Below the pieces are notes generated by a model. It had not been told where the DNA came from, made no database searches, and worked only from the letters and a program-made list of their open reading frames with translations. The translations under genes were made by a program, and so were the position numbers. A stretch of 64,000 bases of DNA from Paramarasmius palmivorus (lineage: Eukaryota > Basidiomycota > Agaricomycetes > Agaricales > Marasmiaceae), in assembly GCA_037176845.1 (NCBI GenBank), contig JAYKXP010000022.1:62001-126000 (forward strand). The letters run 5' to 3'. Below are positions 59,701 to 64,000 of the stretch, piece after piece. Position 1 is the first letter of the stretch, and each line of letters opens with the position of its first letter.

Positions 59701-60693
59701 AGTGGAAGTGGCGCCTCAGCCTCACCCGGAATAAAAATACGCATATGACCGAGTACACACCACAACATGATGGCAACAGTGCGTCTACACACCAACGGTT
59801 AGTTTTCTGGGGAATACTCTGTAGTTTAGGCTTCCTGGATAGACTTGTTTCTGGATACGTTGCACGATAAGGTGAGAGTAAGAAGGAAAGATGCTTTCGG
59901 AGCTTGCCGGATCCATCAGTGCATCTTTTCTTGGGCGCTCTCACAAGCGTTTGAAGTTCCTGCAGATCCTTGGCTCTTTGGGTGCAGAAAGGTGAGCACT
60001 TCACAACCCGCATTGATTCTTCTGATAGACCTGGGGCCCCATGGCTAAAGTTAATGCATTTCTCTGTTTGGAGTAAACCGAGAAGCTAGAATTACGTTCG
60101 TCAGTAAGTAGTCTGTCACCAGAAACGAGGAAAGTGCCTCGCGCTCACTGCATTATCTGCTACTGACAGCATTTCTGAGCCACTAGTGTGTGAAACTGAA
60201 GTGAGAAACATATGGGCTCATATGGGCTAGAACAATACTTGGTATTTGGATACTTATTACAATGTCTTGAGATGTTGCACCTGTTATCTCGTATCGGTAT
60301 CGTGGCATAGCATGTGAATGAGAGAACAATATCGCCAATGTGAAGCAAACTTGCGCAAGTCCAGAAGAATGATATGAAAGAGGTTTCATGTCCAAGCCCA
60401 AGGTCAGTTATACGCGACACTTCCGGCGGTATCGGGCGGTATCAAATCTATCAAATCTATCCTTCCCACCTTCAACATCTCAGCCTAGGGTGAGCGTTTG
60501 ATTTTTCCGTGCAAGTACCACTTCCAATATGAGATTTCGATGAGGATCAATCGACATTCAAGACATTTGGGGCTGATCTTGTCACTACAGAATCGGATGA
60601 TCGCTCCGAAACGTGTTGAGGTATGCGAGTCGAATTTGAGCCTGTTTAGGTGCGTCTTCGCCTTGAATTTTGACCCCAACCTCCACTGGCGCT
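56783..60693. other. 3.9-kb gene-poor region
   Basis: No supported gene. Frames at 57024-57497 (minus, 157 codons) and 57087-57326 (plus, Cys-rich) overlap on opposite strands and neither matches a family I know. The same holds for 59546-60013 (minus) against 59583-59870 (plus). A pair of 9-bp direct repeats lies at 60425-60460. Confidence 0.45.
60425..60460. repeat. Two adjacent short direct repeats
   Basis: GGCGGTATC occurs at 60425-60433 and 60435-60443, then CAAATCTAT at 60443-60451 and 60452-60460. This is local slippage-type duplication about 235 bp upstream of the coiled-coil protein gene. Confidence 0.6.
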
Positions 60694-61713
60694 ATGAAGA
60701 AGATATCCAGGGCTTGGAAAAAGCTCAAAAACCACAGGGACAAGCCAGAATGCCCCCAGACCCCCCAAAACAGGGATTTAGCCGAACCCCAGCCCATACC
60801 TTCGAATTCGTTAATACCTGCACCTCACACATCTACTCCGGTTGGTTCAAACAGCCATGTTGACGAGCTTATGGACCTGCCAGTCACTATTCAGCCTATA
60901 CCTCCAACACATAGCGCCTACGTGACCAAGCCAGAACAAACTCCTGGGACACCGGACACTATCGAATCGAGCACACATAGCATCGACAGTCAGTCTGAGC
61001 CTTCGGACGACATCAAGCCTTTTACTCTCCTTTCCGCGTATCGCCCATTTCTCGAGGCCAAAGGTGTCCTACTCATGACTCCCCATACAAGGCAGACCTT
61101 CCCAACCACTTCATCTACTCCTGTCTCACACTATCCTTTTCTGCACGAGGTAGCTCGCTCCCGAGTCTACAGGGACCATCTCCATGACAAACCCTCTGGG
61201 ATACTAGAGGTGCCTACAGAGCTTCTGGTTGAGGAAAGAGGGGCCAGCAACCGCCAGTACGGTATCTCAGGAAGGAAAGAGAATCGCTTGAATAGATCCC
61301 ATCGTCACGACGGGGAGGCCGAGCAGCTTGAACAATATTTGGCACGTTTGGAACAGGAGAGAAGAAAGATGCGCTCCGCGCTGATGCAGCAGGAATTGGT
61401 GTTGTCTCGTCTTGAAAGAGAACTCGATCGAAAGGACGGCCAGTTGAGGATGTGCAAAGAGAAACTGAATGCATCGACGAAGCAGAAGCGGGACGCAATT
61501 TCCCGCGCTCTGGTCTCGGAGTTCAAGATTGATTGCTTGGAGGCGGAGAAACATAGACTTGAAAGGAAGGTGCATCGGCTCGAGCAGACCCTCGAGAATA
61601 GATCACCACTCAAGGCATTTCTTTCGTTATGGTCATTCCTGCACATTTTGATTTGTTTGATAGACATCGTTCGTAGCAAATGGCTGCGAGGAAAGAAGTT
61701 CCGCGAGCATTGA
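60694..61713 (+). CDS. Coiled-coil, tail-anchored protein, unknown family
   Basis: An uninterrupted frame from the ATG at 60694 gives 339 residues. The N-terminus is basic (MKKISRAWKKLKNHRDK), followed by a Pro/Thr/Ser-rich region (about 20-125). A strong coiled coil spans about 205-305 (EQLEQYLARLEQERRKMRSA, VLSRLERELDRKDGQL, KHRLERKVHRLEQTLEN). It ends in one hydrophobic segment (FLSLWSFLHILICLIDIV) and a basic tip (RSKWLRGKKFREH), the layout of a tail-anchored tether. The absence of introns is unusual in this window. The function is unknown; a golgin- or SNARE-adaptor-like role would be speculation. Confidence 0.7.
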   Translation: MKKISRAWKKLKNHRDKPECPQTPQNRDLAEPQPIPSNSLIPAPHTSTPVGSNSHVDELMDLPVTIQPIPPTHSAYVTKPEQTPGTPDTIESSTHSIDSQSEPSDDIKPFTLLSAYRPFLEAKGVLLMTPHTRQTFPTTSSTPVSHYPFLHEVARSRVYRDHLHDKPSGILEVPTELLVEERGASNRQYGISGRKENRLNRSHRHDGEAEQLEQYLARLEQERRKMRSALMQQELVLSRLERELDRKDGQLRMCKEKLNASTKQKRDAISRALVSEFKIDCLEAEKHRLERKVHRLEQTLENRSPLKAFLSLWSFLHILICLIDIVRSKWLRGKKFREH

Positions 61714-63237
61714 TCAAGAAAATTTATCCGAATTGAGTCCCGCCCGCCGACAGTACTTTGACTACGGCCGCGGTGTGGCTACTAGCAGGGCGGGTACTTT
61801 TAGCAATCAATTACAGCCTTCCCACTAAGTAGGCTTTCTTTTCCCGAATCATTCAAAGCACTCCGTTCTACGTCACATCCCGCATCACTTGGACCTGTAT
61901 TGTAACACTTTTAGAAGCGGGCGTCAGTCCTGCTACATATAACTTCTGCCAATGCAAAAATATCTATGTTCACTGCCGGAATATATCACATTTTCATATT
62001 GCACATATCTTCGTTGGAATACTAGCTGAATAGATCTCCTGTAAGTCATCCTAAAATCAATTTGAACGGTAATCATAATACAACATAGCTAATAATATTG
62101 CTTAGGTTCGCCCTCGGTCCTATCTAGCCGTCCATGATCTCCATCTTGAATCTTGTCAGGATGCCAGCAGGTTCGTAATGTGTACCACTGACGGGCTTAC
62201 ACCTGCGCGATACACCCAGGAAGAACCATTTTGCAGGATCTCAACAGTCAGGTTCGTGTGGTACGTCATTTTGAGGAACCAGGGATGCACAACCTGAACT
62301 ACAGTCGCGATACTGGAGGATACGGTATCGGCGACCGATCTCCGCGTGGAGGTATTTGCCTGTCAACTCGAACAATGCATCACGATATTTTTGTTATTTG
62401 AGCGGAAATGTCAAAAGGCTTCATGCGAGTTTGGGATATCACGGTCGAGAGTGGATGTAGACCAGGCGAGCCGAGGGTACTTGGATAAAGAGCTCCTCCT
62501 CGGGGTATTTCTCTGCATCACCCGGCAGACACCAAGATTAGCAGAGTAGCGGGTGGGATCACTAAGGAACGGCAAGGATAATTCTGGTAGAAGTGTACGG
62601 AGATGGACCGTTCTTTTCCTACGTATAATCTTGTTTGCAAGCGCTCCTCATCGCGATAACTCTCTCAAATCAGCTGTTAGCTTTCTGTTCGCGTCATGAA
62701 GGCAAGTAATGACCTACCTAGTAACCTAGTGATCGCTCACACCTCAACGGTTCTGCCCTTTTCTACCCAGGTCGATATCGATTATGTAGTAATTTCTGAA
62801 TGACTGACATCAATTTTTAGTAAAGGTTCCAATGCAAGATTACAACGAACAGGGAGCTACTTCCTGAGTCCATAGACTGGGGACTCTTTGTAGTCAAGGT
62901 GGTGGACAAAAAAAATGACGCGGCAACGAGCGCCAAATTTTCTCTGACTCTTCCCACAACGAATCCGATGGCCTACATGCTTGCGATGGTTGCCATCTAA
63001 GCCGTTCGTATTGCATCTGAGCTCTATGGAGCTTAAAGTACACTGTAGCTTCGTTACTCCACCCTCGCTGCAAAGACACCTCGACAAATTCGTAACAAAG
63101 GAATAGTCTTCCTTGTCAATGACATTGACACTGGCCCCGAATAGTTCTTTGTTCTGGCTGACTCGAAAAGCAAACAATACAGGTACCGGTATAAATACAA
63201 TGAAAGCTCGACACATCATCAAGTTCTATCGCCCACC
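61714..63237. other. Intergenic region, no confident gene
   Basis: No supported gene. A minus-strand frame at 62857-63219 (119 codons) begins with a hydrophobic stretch and is fairly Cys-rich, but its ATG lies 19 bp from the SNF2 gene start and across its TATA box, so it is probably spurious. Confidence 0.4.
63190..63197 (+). promoter_or_regulatory. TATA box of the SNF2-family gene
   Basis: TATAAATA lies 41 bp before the ATG at 63238. Confidence 0.5.
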
Positions 63238-64000
63238 ATGAACTATTTGTACACCTCAGCCATGGGGTACTTCAACTAGTGAGTACGACTGGCTTTGCAA
63301 CAGCTTTTGAGAATCATATCCCTGCAGCTTTACCTCAACACCTGAAAACCAAAAGCCTAATTCTGTCGCCCAAATACCGCCTGGTGGATATCCTGCTCGA
63401 ACCGGTCGCCCGTCCGAAGCGGGTTCAGTAGAGCCTGGCCAAAACTTGTTGAACTCAGAAGGCTCTGATCAATCTGAGGGACTTTTGGCTGCCGTCGAAG
63501 GCTTGAATATCTCACGCGGTGAGTTGATCTTTCAAAATATCGCAAAATACTCAAATTTATCAACCTTTTCAGATGTCGAGGATAACATAATTGGTCCCGA
63601 TAACAGAAATCTATGCGGGAAGCCTTATCAAGACTCGAGCTTTCATGGAAGTCACGATGCAGACCTGCCTAAAACCTCGCAAGCGGCAGAAAGCTACGTG
63701 GCGGGACTGTTGAATGGCTTCTCTGTCGACACATCCACATTCCCGGACCCAGACACACTTTTTCTCAGTGGCATATCGTTTGGTGGATATTGTCTTAAAC
63801 CCCATCAAGTGCAGGGAGTTCAGTGGATGATAGGCCAGGAAGCGAAAAACAACGGGGGAATTTTGGCTGATGAAGTTGGGTTCGTGTATCATAAATGTCT
63901 TTTCCGCTTCTTTCTAACCATCCCATAGACTCGGGAAAACACTTCAAATATACGCAACGATGGAAATGGACATGAGGAAAAACGACGGACAGATCACCAA
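63238..64000 (+). CDS. SNF2-family DNA-dependent ATPase, N-terminal part only
   Basis: Exons 63238-63278, 63328-63518, 63573-63879 and 63928 to beyond the window end. The first roughly 140 residues are Ser/Gly/Pro-rich and variable. The helicase core then begins with LKPHQVQGVQWMIGQEAKNN, GGILADEVGLGKTLQ (Q motif and Walker A/motif I, split by the third intron between the two Gly bases and Leu), continuing into motif Ia beyond the edge. The order fits SNF2/Rad54-type remodellers or translocases; the subfamily (Rad5/16, Snf2, Mot1 and so on) cannot be told from this part. The start MNYLYTSAMGYFN is supported by a good CCACC context. Confidence 0.85.

Noticed and set aside
62857..63219. 119-codon minus-strand frame resembling a small secreted Cys-containing protein
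   Set aside because: Its start lies 19 bp from the SNF2 gene start and covers that gene's TATA box. No family match; most likely chance.

Overview
The window is nuclear DNA of a basidiomycete fungus, most likely an agaricomycete (mushroom-forming). Genes are split by many introns of about 48-60 nt with GTRNGT-like donors and CTAAY-like branch points. Several protein families are typical of agaricomycetes: Cys-rich single-pass membrane proteins, a Ste12 homeodomain factor that also carries a C2H2 finger, paired SKN1/KRE6 proteins, and a basidiomycete-type UDP-glycosyltransferase. Single-frame open stretches are misleading here. I rebuilt gene models by checking donor, acceptor and reading phase at each junction, and in the spliced models the phases close.

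Layout. 1-3.6 kb (-): a long Ser/Pro-rich protein cut by the window edge. 4.7-6.3 kb (-): secreted-domain membrane protein. 6.9-7.6 kb (-): FMP46-like redox protein. 8.3-11.1 kb (+): first KRE6/SKN1-like GH16 protein. 14.7-16.5 kb (+): UDP-glycosyltransferase. 16.9-18.0 kb (+): acidic internally repeated protein with a decayed extra module. 19.1-21.2 kb (-): VPS36 of ESCRT-II, divergent from a membrane protein at 21.4-23.3 kb, which is followed by a partial copy of its last exon (24.2-24.8 kb). 25.8-26.3 kb (-): an 89-residue four-exon membrane microprotein. 28.5-29.8 kb (+): short-chain dehydrogenase, convergent with the second KRE6/SKN1-like gene (30.1-33.1 kb, -). 34.6-39.0 kb: convergent GH39 and GH3 genes, the GH3 one carrying an apparent one-base frameshift. 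43.1-43.7 kb: tautomerase. 44.4-48.0 kb (-): Ste12-like factor. 52.3-54.6 kb: divergent SRP9 and mitochondrial 2-oxodicarboxylate-type carrier. 55.1-56.7 kb (-): TmpA-like ferric-reductase-fold membrane oxidoreductase. 60.7-61.7 kb: coiled-coil tail-anchored protein. 63.2 kb to the end: start of a SNF2-family ATPase.

Carbohydrate and cell-wall functions are concentrated at 8-39 kb (two beta-glucan synthesis proteins, a glycosyltransferase, GH39, GH3). The flanks hold housekeeping genes (VPS36, SRP9, carrier) and a regulator. The genes do not form an obvious single pathway. Gene-poor stretches of 3.6-4.3 kb lie at 11-14.7, 39-43, 48-52 and 56.7-60.7 kb. I saw no rRNA, tRNA, CRISPR array or intact transposon. 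The most notable observations are intron turnover between the KRE6 paralogues, four GC-AG introns, matched microexons in the carrier gene, the frameshifted GH3 gene, the exon-level partial duplication at 24.2 kb, and a Ste12 factor with only one zinc finger.
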